Below are positions 1-11,420 of a stretch of 44,473 nucleotides of DNA, one piece after another; within the stretch, counting starts at the first letter, position 1, and each line of letters starts with the position of its first letter. The notes under the pieces are model-generated. The model was not told the DNA's origin, did no database searches, and worked only from the letters and a program-made list of their open reading frames with translations. Both the position numbers and the translations under genes were made by a program. Source of the DNA: Modicisalibacter coralii (GTDB lineage Bacteria > Pseudomonadota > Gammaproteobacteria > Pseudomonadales > Halomonadaceae); assembly GCF_004117855.1 (NCBI RefSeq), contig NZ_QWBW01000038.1:1-44473 (forward strand), given 5' to 3'.

Positions 1-724
1 GCCGCGCCAGAGCCTGTCGCTGTTCGACAGCATCTTCTTCAACGTGCGCGGCCTGGTGGTGCCGGCCCCCGAGGCGTTGCCGGGGTTCGCCGCCACGCCC
101 TGGGCGCTGGCGGTCGCGGTGGTCCTCACCGTGGCGCTGACGATCTTCGCCCGTCGCCGCCAGGCGGCCACCGGCAAGGCGCTGCCGATGTATCGGATCG
201 GTGCCGCCCTGGTCGTCGGTCTGCCGTTGATCGTGTTTCTGGCCAGTGGTTCGCCGCTGGCGTGGTCGATACCCGAGCTCAAGGGCTTCAACTTCCGTGG
301 CGGCATCAACATCATGCCCGAGCTGATGGCGCTGTGGCTGGCGCTGTCGATCTACACCGCCGCGTTCATCGCCGAGATCGTGCGCTCGGGCATCCAGTCG
401 GTCCCCCACGGCCAGACCGAGGCGTCGCGCTCGCTGAGCCTGCCCGGCGGCATCACCCTGCGCAAGATCGTCATCCCCCAGGCGATGCGGGTGATCGTCC
501 CGCAACTGACCAGCCAGTACCTGAACCTGATCAAGAACTCGTCGCTGGCCACGGCGATCGGCTACCCCGACATCGTCGCGGTGTTCGCCGGCACCACGCT
601 CAACCAGACCGGCCAGGCGATCGAGATCATCGCCATGACCATGGCCGTCTATCTGGTGATCAGCCTGCTGGTGTCGCTGCTGATGAACCTCTACAACGCG
701 CGCACGCTGCTCAAGGAGCGTTGA
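1..724 (+). CDS. aapQ: General L-amino-acid ABC transporter permease, AapQ-like (5' partial)
   Basis: This is an inner-membrane permease of a polar amino-acid importer. The gene enters from the left edge: the reading frame is open from base 2, so the true start lies outside and about 240 residues are visible. It has hydrophobic helices and the HAAT-family permease EAA loop, seen as EASRSLSLPGGITLRKIVIP followed by QAMRVIVPQ. This loop docks with the ATPase. The stop is followed one base later by the start of the second permease, and the ATPase comes next, which is the AapJQMP gene order. The binding protein AapJ is expected upstream, outside the window. The specific Aap assignment rests on the two long, unequal permeases and on order. 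BztB or YhdX are homologous names. Confidence 0.88.
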   Translation, partial: PRQSLSLFDSIFFNVRGLVVPAPEALPGFAATPWALAVAVVLTVALTIFARRRQAATGKALPMYRIGAALVVGLPLIVFLASGSPLAWSIPELKGFNFRGGINIMPELMALWLALSIYTAAFIAEIVRSGIQSVPHGQTEASRSLSLPGGITLRKIVIPQAMRVIVPQLTSQYLNLIKNSSLATAIGYPDIVAVFAGTTLNQTGQAIEIIAMTMAVYLVISLLVSLLMNLYNARTLLKER

Positions 725-725
725 C

Positions 726-1841
726 ATGGCCTCGTCACCGACACCCGTCCGTACCCAGATGATCGAGGCCCGCGAGCCCCCCGACCAGCGCCGCGGCGTA
801 CTCGGCTGGCTGCGTGCCAACCTGTTCTCCGGGCCGCTCAACTCGCTCGTCTCGATCGTTACCATTGCGCTCCTGGTGCGGCTGCTGTGGCCCTTCCTGG
901 AATGGAGCCTGTTCGACGCCGACTGGCTCGGCTCGAGTCGCGACGCCTGCAGTGGCGATGGCGCCTGCTGGGTGTTCATCTCGGCGCGCTTCGAGTCGAT
1001 CGTCTACGGCTTCTATCCCGAGGCGGCGCGCTGGCGCGTGGATCTCGTCTTCGCGATGCTGGCCGTGCTGATCGCCTGGCTGGCGCTCCCCCGCCTGCCG
1101 GCCAAGCCGTGGGTGGGGCTGTTCGCGCTGGTCGGCTTCCCGGTGATCGCCTACTTCCTGCTGGTGGGTGGCCACTTCGGCCTGATGGACGTGCCCACCC
1201 GCGAATGGGGCGGGCTGATGCTGACCCTCACGGTGGCCGTGGTGGGCATCGTCGGCTCGTTGCCGATCGGTGTGCTGCTGGCGCTGGGGCGGCGTTCGAC
1301 GATGCCGCTGGTCAAGGGCGTGAGCGTGATCTTCATCGAGTTCTGGCGCGGCGTGCCGCTGATCACCGTGCTGTTCATGGCCTCGGTGATGCTGCCGCTG
1401 TTCGTGCCCTCGGAGATCGAGTTCGACAAGCTGCTGCGTGCGCTGATCGGCATCATGTTCTTCTGGAGCGCCTACATGGCCGAAGTGGTACGCGGCGGCC
1501 TGCAGGCGATCGACAAGGGCCAGAACGAGGCCGGCCAGGCCCTGGGGCTGAGCTACTGGCAGCGCATGGGGCTGATCATCCTGCCCCAGGCGCTCAAGCT
1601 GGTGATCCCGGGCATCGTCAACACCTTCATCTCGCTGTTCAAGGACACCTCGCTGGTGCTGATCATCGGCCTGTTCGATCTGCTGGCGATCATCCGCGCC
1701 GGCCTGACCGACACCGACTGGCTGGGCTTCGCGATGGAGGGTTACGTGTTCGCCGCGCTGGTCTACTGGGTCTTCTGCTTCAGCATGTCGCGCTACAGCC
1801 AGTACATCGAGCGCCGGCTGCATACCGGCCACAAGCGGTGA
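726..1841 (+). CDS. aapM: General L-amino-acid ABC transporter permease, AapM-like
   Basis: This 371-residue permease pairs with AapQ to form the membrane channel of the amino-acid importer. The ATG at 726 is one base after the AapQ stop and has AAGGAG seven bases upstream inside AapQ, so translation is probably coupled. A long N-terminal extension carries helices at about residues 35-60 and 95-155 and a soluble periplasmic stretch with two Cys (SRDACSGDGACW). The core permease domain follows from about 170. The EAA loop reads EAGQALGLSYWQRMGLIILP near residue 275. The length and extension are typical of AapM rather than of the short HisM type. Confidence 0.9.
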   Translation: MASSPTPVRTQMIEAREPPDQRRGVLGWLRANLFSGPLNSLVSIVTIALLVRLLWPFLEWSLFDADWLGSSRDACSGDGACWVFISARFESIVYGFYPEAARWRVDLVFAMLAVLIAWLALPRLPAKPWVGLFALVGFPVIAYFLLVGGHFGLMDVPTREWGGLMLTLTVAVVGIVGSLPIGVLLALGRRSTMPLVKGVSVIFIEFWRGVPLITVLFMASVMLPLFVPSEIEFDKLLRALIGIMFFWSAYMAEVVRGGLQAIDKGQNEAGQALGLSYWQRMGLIILPQALKLVIPGIVNTFISLFKDTSLVLIIGLFDLLAIIRAGLTDTDWLGFAMEGYVFAALVYWVFCFSMSRYSQYIERRLHTGHKR

Positions 1842-1907
1842 CATCCACAACCACAACCGCCGCTCGTGGCCCGCTGGCGACGAGCGCAGGACCCTCAGGA
1901 AACTGCC

Positions 1908-2675
<768 letters not shown>

Positions 2676-2691
2676 CCGGGAAGGGCGCGAC

Positions 2692-2723
2692 CGGGGCGTG
2701 ACGCGCGATGCCGTCACGCCCCG
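2692..2723. terminator. Hairpin between convergent aapP and the AEC carrier gene
   Basis: A perfect 12-bp stem (CGGGGCGTGACG and CGTCACGCCCCG) with an 8-base loop lies in the 51-base gap between two convergent genes. There is no T tract on either side. It could stop transcription from both directions with help, or only protect 3' ends. Confidence 0.5.
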
Positions 2724-2726
2724 CCG

Positions 2727-3656
2727 TCATCCCTGGATCAGGTACAGGCACAGCGACAGGGTGACCAGCGAGCCCAGCGTCGACAGCAGCACCGTGCGCG
2801 AGACCACCGCCGCCTCGCGCCGGTAGAACTCCGCGAGCATGAAGGGGCCGGTACCGGTCGGCAGGGCGCTCATCAGCAGCGCCGACTGTGCCCACAGCGG
2901 CGGCAGGGAGAATACCTGATAGGCAAGCACCCAGGTGATCAAGGGGTGCACGAACAGCTTGAGGCCCACCAGCCCCAGGGTGCCCTGCGTCGACCCCGAT
3001 TGCTTCTGGGCCAGGAACAGCCCCAGCGACACCAGCGCGCACGGCGTCGTCGCATCGCCGAGCAGGCGCAGGAAGGCGTCCAGGGCATGCGGCAGGTCCT
3101 GCCCGGAAAGCGCCCCCAGCGCCCCCAGCAGCGGCGACACCACCAGCGGATTCCTGGCCAGTGCCCTGGCCACCTTGAGCACCGCGTGGGAGGGGGACCG
3201 TTCGGCCTGCAGGCCGACCTCGATGCAGATCACGGCGATGGCGAACAGCACGCAGGCGACGAACAGCGTGGCGATCAGCGCCGGTTCCAGCCCGGCTTCG
3301 CCGAGCACCAGCAGGCTCAGTGGAATGCCCACGTAACCGGTGTTGGCGTAGGCCGCGCCGAGCCCGTCGATGCTGGCATCCGCCAGATGGCGCGACCCGC
3401 GCAGCCGATAGATCAGGGTGGCGACGAACACCGTGAGCGTGCCGATGGCGACCACCGCGAGGAATTGCGGGTGCCAGATCTCGGCCCAGGTCGCCGTGGC
3501 GGTGGCGCGGAACAGCAGCGCCGGCAGGCACAGCCAGACCACGAAGCGGTTGAGCTCGGAGGCGGCGGTCTCGCCCAGCCGGCCCGTCCTGCGGCAGAGA
3601 TAACCGATCAGGATCAGCCCGAAGATGGGCAGGATGACATTGACGACCGACGACAT
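2727..3656 (-). CDS. AEC (auxin efflux carrier) family transporter
   Basis: This 309-residue inner-membrane carrier has about ten hydrophobic segments spread over its whole length. It starts with VVNVILPIFGLILIGYLCRR, the typical AEC opening of a helix followed by a short basic turn. The fold has two five-helix halves, and a proline-rich mid-helix segment (NPLVVSPLLGALGAL, about residue 165) matches the family crossover region. Bacterial AEC members move organic acids such as malate or malonate, or amino-acid-like substrates, but the sequence alone does not give the substrate. The gene is monocistronic, convergent with aapP, and has its own candidate promoter at 3732-3761. Confidence 0.88.
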   Translation of the reverse strand: MSSVVNVILPIFGLILIGYLCRRTGRLGETAASELNRFVVWLCLPALLFRATATATWAEIWHPQFLAVVAIGTLTVFVATLIYRLRGSRHLADASIDGLGAAYANTGYVGIPLSLLVLGEAGLEPALIATLFVACVLFAIAVICIEVGLQAERSPSHAVLKVARALARNPLVVSPLLGALGALSGQDLPHALDAFLRLLGDATTPCALVSLGLFLAQKQSGSTQGTLGLVGLKLFVHPLITWVLAYQVFSLPPLWAQSALLMSALPTGTGPFMLAEFYRREAAVVSRTVLLSTLGSLVTLSLCLYLIQG

Positions 3657-3731
3657 TGGCTAGGGGTTCCCGTCCGGCGAAGCGGGGACCACGCCCGGTG
3701 GCACGCCGCCCCGCCTGTGAAGCGAGGCACT

Positions 3732-3761
3732 AGCCTAAGGTGATTCGCGGGAAGCGTCCAA
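3732..3761 (-). promoter_or_regulatory. Candidate sigma-70 promoter for the AEC carrier gene
   Basis: On the minus strand, TTGGAC (3761-3756) and TAGGCT (3737-3732) are separated by 18 bases. This predicts a start about 70 bases upstream of the ATG at 3656. The match is moderate, and no other good candidate was seen in the 130-base gap. Confidence 0.35.
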
Positions 3762-3786
3762 TGCTCGCCGCGCACAAGTCAGGCCC

Positions 3787-4293
3787 CTAGAGGCTGGGCT
3801 CCTGGCGCTGCTTGCCCGATGCCGCCACGGCCTCGCGAGCGTCGCCGGCGACGCCGGGCTCGGTGGTGCTGTGCAGGCGGGTCTTGAGCGACTGGCGGGG
3901 CCGGGTGACCCGGGCCTCGCCCACGGCTTCTTCCGAGATGACCGGCGAGATGTCGTTGACCCAGCGGCGCTCGGGATCGTGGACGGCGGGACGGCGATCG
4001 TAGGCGCGTGTCATCACCGCGCCCGGCGAGTCGGCGTTGCGCAGCCCGGCCAGGTGGTACGGCAGCATCAGCAACTCGGCGAGCAGGCGCATGCCCACCA
4101 GGCTCAGCAGCCAGATGCCGCCGCCCAGCGCCAGGGTCGGCCAGCTCGTCGTCCAGGCGCCACCGGTCAGCGGCGGGCTGTGGCGCGCCAGCCAGACCAG
4201 CCCGGCCACGAACAGCGCCAGTTGCATGACGACGTGGCAGAACACCAGGGTGCGCCGGGGCAGCGGGTGGCGCAGGAACAGGAAATTGCGCAT
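3787..4293 (-). CDS. Small membrane protein, possibly DUF4282-like
   Basis: Function is not recognised. The protein has 168 residues from the ATG at 4293, chosen because GGAGG lies 11 bases upstream; an ATG at 4311 in the same frame has no ribosome site. Two hydrophobic helices are visible (about residues 17-36 and 52-75), after a short start MRNFLFLRHPLPRR. The layout of a basic N-terminus and two helices with a GLRNAD turn recalls DUF4282 membrane proteins, but this is a weak resemblance. The C-terminal 80 residues are polar, charged and probably cytoplasmic. The gene stands alone, with two palindromes in its upstream gap. Confidence 0.65.
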   Translation of the reverse strand: MRNFLFLRHPLPRRTLVFCHVVMQLALFVAGLVWLARHSPPLTGGAWTTSWPTLALGGGIWLLSLVGMRLLAELLMLPYHLAGLRNADSPGAVMTRAYDRRPAVHDPERRWVNDISPVISEEAVGEARVTRPRQSLKTRLHSTTEPGVAGDAREAVAASGKQRQEPSL

Positions 4294-4344
4294 CGTGGGC
4301 AGAGCCTCCATTCGGGTCGCAGCGGGGATGCAATGCGATGACGG

Positions 4345-4376
4345 CCGGCACTCCTTGCCGGTTAGTCAATACTAAC
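4345..4376. promoter_or_regulatory. Two adjacent perfect inverted repeats upstream of the small membrane protein gene
   Basis: CCGGCA-CTCCT-TGCCGG (4345-4361) abuts GTTAGT-CAAT-ACTAAC (4361-4376). The second is a 16-bp perfect palindrome that is AT-rich against a GC-rich background. On the minus strand it contains TTGACT, a possible -35 element for the gene starting at 4293. This arrangement suits an operator overlapping a promoter. The binding protein is unknown. Confidence 0.4.
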
Positions 4377-4416
4377 ATTGCCGCTGCGGCAGCGCTAAAC
4401 CCACGAGGCGCGGCGT

Positions 4417-4967
4417 TTACCCAGACGAGTCCTCCAGTGGATCACGGCCGCTGCCGGCCCGTGCCGGCGGCACGTCGGCACCCGTCTCGGGGCCGGGGCG
4501 TGAACCGGTCGACACGGTCCCGGACTCCTGCAGCCCGCCGCTGAACGCCTTGAGCCCCTCCAGCAGCGGGCCCAGCGAGCGCCACAGTGCCTCGTCGTGG
4601 AGCAGATCCTTGACCCCCAGCACGCCCGGTGGCGGGTAGGCCTCGCTGGCCTCCTCCCGGGAGGCGGCGCTGACGCCGCGGGCGGCGGCGTCGATCCAGC
4701 GCTGGAGCTCCTCGGGCGGCACCCGGCCGAGCAGGCGCAGCAGCAGGTAGAGGTTGGCCCCGCCGCGCACGCCGGTGTCGCTGTCGAGTTCCTCGGCGAA
4801 CAGGCGCGAGGTCTCGGGCAAGGCTTCGAGGAAGACATTGAGCGTGCGGAAGACCTGCCGCCGGTGCAGGTTCTCGATCAGCCGCTCGAGTTCATCGTGG
4901 GCGTCGGGCGCCGTCTTGCCGCCGAAGGCGCCGGCGGGCACCTGGTCGGGCTTGATTGCCTTGGCCA

Positions 4968-4968
<1 letters not shown>
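4417..4968 (-). CDS. DUF1641 protein, formate dehydrogenase partner
   Basis: This 183-residue soluble protein matches DUF1641, a family regularly encoded next to single-subunit-like formate dehydrogenases (for example YrhD beside YrhE in Bacillus subtilis). Its core runs from about residue 25 to 135 (ELERLIENLHRRQVFRTLN through GVLGVKDLLHDEALWRSLGP). The C-terminal 40 residues are Gly/Pro/Ser-rich and look disordered. Its ATG at 4968 overlaps the fdhF stop as ATGA, so the two are translationally coupled. Its role is not settled; a small electron-transfer, maturation or docking partner is the usual guess. Confidence 0.85.
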
Positions 4969-7946
<2,978 letters not shown>

Positions 7947-8061
7947 GGTGCTTGCTCCCTCTCAGAGAGACACGGTCGGGCCGGGCGCGAGCCGCCGGCC
8001 GAGTATCGTTAGCGGAATCCATTCGTCTGTTAAGTAAAGTGTCTCGCGGCGGATATCGCCA

Positions 8062-8077
8062 TAGGGGAAAACCCCTA
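8062..8077. promoter_or_regulatory. Perfect palindrome between divergent fdhF and the regulator gene
   Basis: TAGGGG-AAAA-CCCCTA is a 16-bp perfect inverted repeat, 72 bases before the regulator ATG and 115 bases before the fdhF ATG on the other strand. A possible -10 (TACGCT, 8088-8093) lies 10 bases to its right, which would put the palindrome near -35 of a rightward promoter. LuxR-type HTH dimers bind short inverted repeats of this size, so the adjacent regulator is the natural candidate binder. This is inferred. Confidence 0.55.
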
Positions 8078-8149
8078 GCCCGGCGACTACGCTGAGCATG
8101 ACGCGGCTGCGGCCGCGTCTCGCCACGGACGGCAACCCGCGGAGGCTCC

Positions 8150-8812
8150 ATGCAGGACACGCCCACGATTCACCTCGTCGACAACGGCTCGGCCCGGGCA
8201 GCGCACGACTGGGCCCGCCACCTGCCCTGGCCGGTGCAACGCTATGCCGGCGGGCGCGAGTTCCTTGCCGTCTGGGCCCGGACGCTCGCCGATGCGTCGT
8301 GTCGCACGCCGGGTTGTGTGGTCAGCGAGTTGCGCCTGCCGAGCATGGATGGCGTGGCGTTTCAGCAGCGCCTCGCGGCGCACGGCGACCCGCCCCCCGT
8401 GGTGTTTCTCGCCGGCGAGGCCGATGCCGTGCTGGGGCTGAGGGCGATGCGTGCCGGAGCGGCCGATGTCCTGCTGCGGCCGTTGGCGGCCGGGGAACTC
8501 CGCGAGCGGGTGAACTGGGCGACCCGGGGTGATCTCGCCCGGTGTCGGGCGCGTCGCCAGCGCTTGGACGTGGGCGAGCGATTCGCGCGGCTGACGCCAC
8601 GTGAACGCGAGGTGCTCGACGGCGTCGTCGACGGTGCGACCAGCAAGGCGATCGCCGCGGAACTGGGGATCAGCCCCAAGACCGTCGAGCTGCATCGTGC
8701 CCGGATCATGACCAAGCTGGAGGTCGATTCACTGGCGTGCCTGGTGCGCCTCTGGCTGGTCGTCCGTGAAGGCGAGCCGGCCGCCGGGCCGGGGCGGGCA
8801 TGGCGACGTTGA
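8150..8812 (+). CDS. FixJ/NarL-type regulator with degenerate receiver domain
   Basis: This 220-residue DNA-binding protein has a receiver-like domain (about 5-125) and a LuxR-type HTH (about 143-205: LTPREREVLDGVVDGATSKA then IAAELGISPKTVELHR). The HTH is well conserved. The receiver is not: the acceptor Asp is Glu60 (VVSELRLPSMDG), the second acidic-pocket residue is Asn12 (HLVDNG), the switch Thr/Ser is Ala88 (VVFLAGEA) and the Lys is Arg110 (DVLLRPL). Glu60 may mimic phosphorylation and keep it constitutively active, or it may respond to another signal. No histidine kinase gene is adjacent. It is divergent from fdhF and probably regulates it and/or itself. GGAGG lies four bases before the ATG. 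Confidence 0.87.
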   Translation: MQDTPTIHLVDNGSARAAHDWARHLPWPVQRYAGGREFLAVWARTLADASCRTPGCVVSELRLPSMDGVAFQQRLAAHGDPPPVVFLAGEADAVLGLRAMRAGAADVLLRPLAAGELRERVNWATRGDLARCRARRQRLDVGERFARLTPREREVLDGVVDGATSKAIAAELGISPKTVELHRARIMTKLEVDSLACLVRLWLVVREGEPAAGPGRAWRR

Positions 8813-8829
8813 TCGGCGGGGCGGGATCG

Positions 8830-8858
8830 CCCATCCTGAAGGGGCGACCGAGGATGGG
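8830..8858. repeat. Inverted repeat after the regulator gene
   Basis: Perfect 8-bp arms CCCATCCT (8830-8837) and AGGATGGG (8851-8858) with a 13-base loop lie between the regulator stop and the next ATG. No T run follows. It could be an RNA stem in the leader of the downstream gene or a weak terminator. Confidence 0.3.
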
Positions 8859-8895
8859 TCGACGCGCAAATGTGCCACAGGAATAAGGAGACTCC

Positions 8896-9327
8896 ATGAC
8901 CACTTACATCGTTGCCACCGATGCGGCGCGTGCCCGTGTCTTTGCCTATGCAGCCGGTAAGATGAACGAGGTCGAGGACTTGTCCCACCCGGAGAGCCGC
9001 GAGCATACCGGCGATCTGCGCACCGGCGGCAAGGGCGAGTCCGGCGGCGGAGGCGGTGCCAATCTTCGCCAGACCGGCAACGACGACGCCACGTCCGACA
9101 AGCATGCGATGTTCTTCGCCAAGGAGGTCGCCGGCTATCTCAAGGATGCGCGCTCCCAGGGCAAGGCGGACAGTTTCGTGATCATCGCCGAGCCCAGGTT
9201 CCTCGGGCTGCTGCGCGACAAGATGGACTCCAACACCCGCGACATGGTGGTCAGGGAGCTCGACAAGGACCTCTCCAAGGCCTCCAAGGAGAAGATCGCC
9301 GAGGCGCTGGGCAAGCCCTACGCCTGA
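8896..9327 (+). CDS. Host-attachment family protein
   Basis: This 143-residue soluble protein matches the Host_attach family, named after an Agrobacterium plant-attachment gene and widespread in free-living proteobacteria. Features are an N-terminal strand TTYIVATDAARARVFAY, a glycine-rich loop (GGKGESGGGGGAN, about 44-56), and the conserved C-terminal half (FFAKEVAGYLKDARSQGKAD, then FVIIAEPRFLGLLR). The fold is related to the eRF1/ribosome-rescue-like baeRF group. The biochemical role is unknown, and the family name should not be read as evidence of host association here. AAGGAG sits six bases before the ATG, and a clear terminator follows. Confidence 0.88.
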   Translation: MTTYIVATDAARARVFAYAAGKMNEVEDLSHPESREHTGDLRTGGKGESGGGGGANLRQTGNDDATSDKHAMFFAKEVAGYLKDARSQGKADSFVIIAEPRFLGLLRDKMDSNTRDMVVRELDKDLSKASKEKIAEALGKPYA

Positions 9328-9356
9328 TCCCACCCCACCCTCGACGACCATCGCAA

Positions 9357-9386
9357 CGCCGCCCCGCCATCCGGGACGGCGTTTTT
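9357..9386 (+). terminator. Rho-independent terminator after the host-attachment family gene
   Basis: A 10-bp stem with one mismatch (CGCCGCCCCG and CGGGACGGCG), loop CCATC, is followed directly by TTTTT. This is the clearest terminator in the window and isolates the gene from the chemoreceptor unit downstream. Confidence 0.85.
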
Positions 9387-9437
9387 CTGCGTGCCCGGTT
9401 CGTCCTTGATCCCGGGCAACGTTTCGGGAATCGCCAC

Positions 9438-9464
9438 TCAAGTTGTCTTGACAGCAGCCGATAT
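9438..9464 (+). promoter_or_regulatory. FliA (sigma-28) promoter for the first MCP operon
   Basis: TCAAGTTG at 9438-9445, an 11-base spacer and GCCGATAT at 9457-9464 match the flagellar sigma-28 pattern (TAAAGTTT or TCAAGTTT, 11 bases, GCCGATAA). It is 79 bases upstream of the MCP start at 9543. Three further sites of the same pattern precede other MCP genes in the window. Confidence 0.88.
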
Positions 9465-9542
9465 GGCCCATAAGCGCCGCACACGAAGACGGCGCGCCCT
9501 ATCGATGATCGATCGACCCAAGCCCTGAGTGAGATTTCCGAC

Positions 9543-11420
9543 ATGCTGTCCTCCCTGAAACGCCGCATTCAGGTGGCCTGCGTGGCCATCATTGCCGTGG
9601 CCATGCTGCTGGTCGCGGGTACCAGCTATTTCACCGTGCGCAGTCATTACGAAAACGCCATCGGCAAGAGCCTGGCGGCGACCGCCGAGGGCGGCCGCGA
9701 TACCATCGAAGTCTGGATCGACGATCGTCGTCGCATGATCGAGGCGGCCCGCAAGCCGGTCGCCGAGGGCGATCCGCTGCCGGCCCTGATCCAGCTCGCC
9801 GAATCGGGGGGCTTCATCGCGGCGTATGTCGGCAAGACCGACGGCAGCATCGTCATGTCCGATGGCTGGGTGCCGCCCGACGATTTCGATCCCCGCCAGC
9901 GTGGCTGGTATCGGGATGCCGTGGCGCACGGCGGGACGATCGTTTCCAAGCCCTTCATCGATGCCAATTCCGGCAAGCCGGCGGTGTCGTTCGCCACGCC
10001 GGTGAAGCGTGACGGCAAGCTCTGGGGAGTGATCGGCGGCGATGTGGCGATCGCGACCATCGTCGACACGGTGGCGGCGATCCGGCCCACGCCCTCAAGC
10101 TTCGCCTTCCTGAGCACCGATGACACCCTGATCGCCCATCCCGACGAGGCACTGACCCTCGAACCGCTCTCGGCGCTGAGCGCGGGACTCACCGCCAGCG
10201 ACATGAATGCCCTGGCCGACCAGCCCGGCTGGCAGCCGGTCACGATCGGCGACGCCGCCCAGCGACTCGAGGTCGTGCCGATCGCCGGTACCGACTGGCG
10301 ACTCGCCGTGGCGCTCGACGAACGCGAGGCGACGGCCGGGCTGCGCGCGATCATCCGCTCCGCACTGGTCACGCTGGTGATCGTCACGCTGATCGCCGCG
10401 GTCCTGCTGGGCCTGTGGCTGAGGCGCGCCTTCGGCGGCCTGGAGCGCGTGCGCGACGCGCTGGAGGACATCGCCTCCGGCAGCGGCGATCTGACCCGCC
10501 GGCTGCCGGTTCATGGGCGCGACGAGGTGGCGCAGATCGCCGATGGCTTCAACCACTTCGTCGACAAGCTCGAGGGCGTGCTGATCGAGGTGCGCGACAG
10601 CAGCGACTCGGTGCGGGTGGCCTCGGCCGAGATCGCCACCGGCAGCCAGGATCTCTCCGCGCGGACCGAGTCCGCGGCGTCGAGCATCCAGGAATCGTCG
10701 GCGTCGATGGAAGAGCTGACCAGCACCGTCGAGCACACCGCCGACTCGGCGCGCCAGGCCGATCAACTGGCCGCCTCGGCCTCCGACGTCGCCACCCGCG
10801 GCGGTCAGGTGGTGAGTGAGGTGGTACAGACCATGGACGAGATCGAGGCCTCGTCGCGGCAGATCGCCGAGATCGTCACGCTGATGGACGGTATCGCCTT
10901 CCAGACCAACCTGCTGGCGCTCAACGCCTCGGTGGAGGCGGCCCGGGCCGGCGAGCAGGGTCGCGGCTTCGCGGTGGTCGCCGGCGAGGTGCGTCAGCTG
11001 GCCAGCCGCAGCGCCGATGCCTCCCGCCAGATCAAGGAACTGATCGACGCCTCCACCGCCAAGACCCGCAGCGGCGCCGAACGGGTGCGCACCGCCGGGA
11101 CGACCATGGACGAGATCGTGGCGAGCGTGACGCGGGTCACCGACGTGCTGAGCGAGATCAACGCCGCGACCCGCGAGCAGAGCCAGGGCATCGGCCAGGT
11201 CAACCAGGCGGTCGCCGATCTCGACCGCATGACCCAGCAGAACGCGGCGATGGTCGAGCAGACCGCCACCGCCGCCGAGGAGCTCAAGGCCCAGGCCCAG
11301 CGACTCGCCGAGGCGGTGGGTTCCTTCACGTTGACGCGGCGCACCCGGACGGCAGAGCCACTGCCGGCAGCGCCCGCCGCCGCCAACACCGCCCGGAGAG
11401 AGCCGGACTATGCAATTTAA
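9543..11420 (+). CDS. Methyl-accepting chemotaxis protein with dCache_1 sensor (MCP1)
   Basis: This 625-residue inner-membrane chemoreceptor has TM1 at about 11-32, a periplasmic dCache_1 sensor at about 35-265, TM2 at 271-293, HAMP at 294-346 and the cytoplasmic signalling domain at 350-590. The hairpin tip ([20 protein letters not shown]) is intact. The sensor holds Tyr95, Arg120-x-Trp122-Tyr123 and Asp167 in the layout of the amino-acid-binding dCache_1 motif, with Phe138 where a Tyr is common. Amino-acid sensing is therefore a reasonable inference, in keeping with the Aap importer nearby. There is no C-terminal CheR/CheB-tethering pentapeptide. The gene overlaps the next MCP by 11 bases. 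Confidence 0.93.
   Translation: MLSSLKRRIQVACVAIIAVAMLLVAGTSYFTVRSHYENAIGKSLAATAEGGRDTIEVWIDDRRRMIEAARKPVAEGDPLPALIQLAESGGFIAAYVGKTDGSIVMSDGWVPPDDFDPRQRGWYRDAVAHGGTIVSKPFIDANSGKPAVSFATPVKRDGKLWGVIGGDVAIATIVDTVAAIRPTPSSFAFLSTDDTLIAHPDEALTLEPLSALSAGLTASDMNALADQPGWQPVTIGDAAQRLEVVPIAGTDWRLAVALDEREATAGLRAIIRSALVTLVIVTLIAAVLLGLWLRRAFGGLERVRDALEDIASGSGDLTRRLPVHGRDEVAQIADGFNHFVDKLEGVLIEVRDSSDSVRVASAEIATGSQDLSARTESAASSIQESSASMEELTSTVEHTADSARQADQLAASASDVATRGGQVVSEVVQTMDEIEASSRQIAEIVTLMDGIAFQTNLLALNASVEAARAGEQGRGFAVVAGEVRQLASRSADASRQIKELIDASTAKTRSGAERVRTAGTTMDEIVASVTRVTDVLSEINAATREQSQGIGQVNQAVADLDRMTQQNAAMVEQTATAAEELKAQAQRLAEAVGSFTLTRRTRTAEPLPAAPAAANTARREPDYAI
10587..11318 (+). repeat. Long direct repeat copy 1 (MCP signalling domain)
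   Basis: About 732 bases encoding the HAMP-distal cytoplasmic signalling domain of MCP1 are almost identical to 12709-13440 and 15302-16033, including most synonymous positions. Identity falls off sharply upstream, in the HAMP and sensor regions. Confidence 0.9.
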
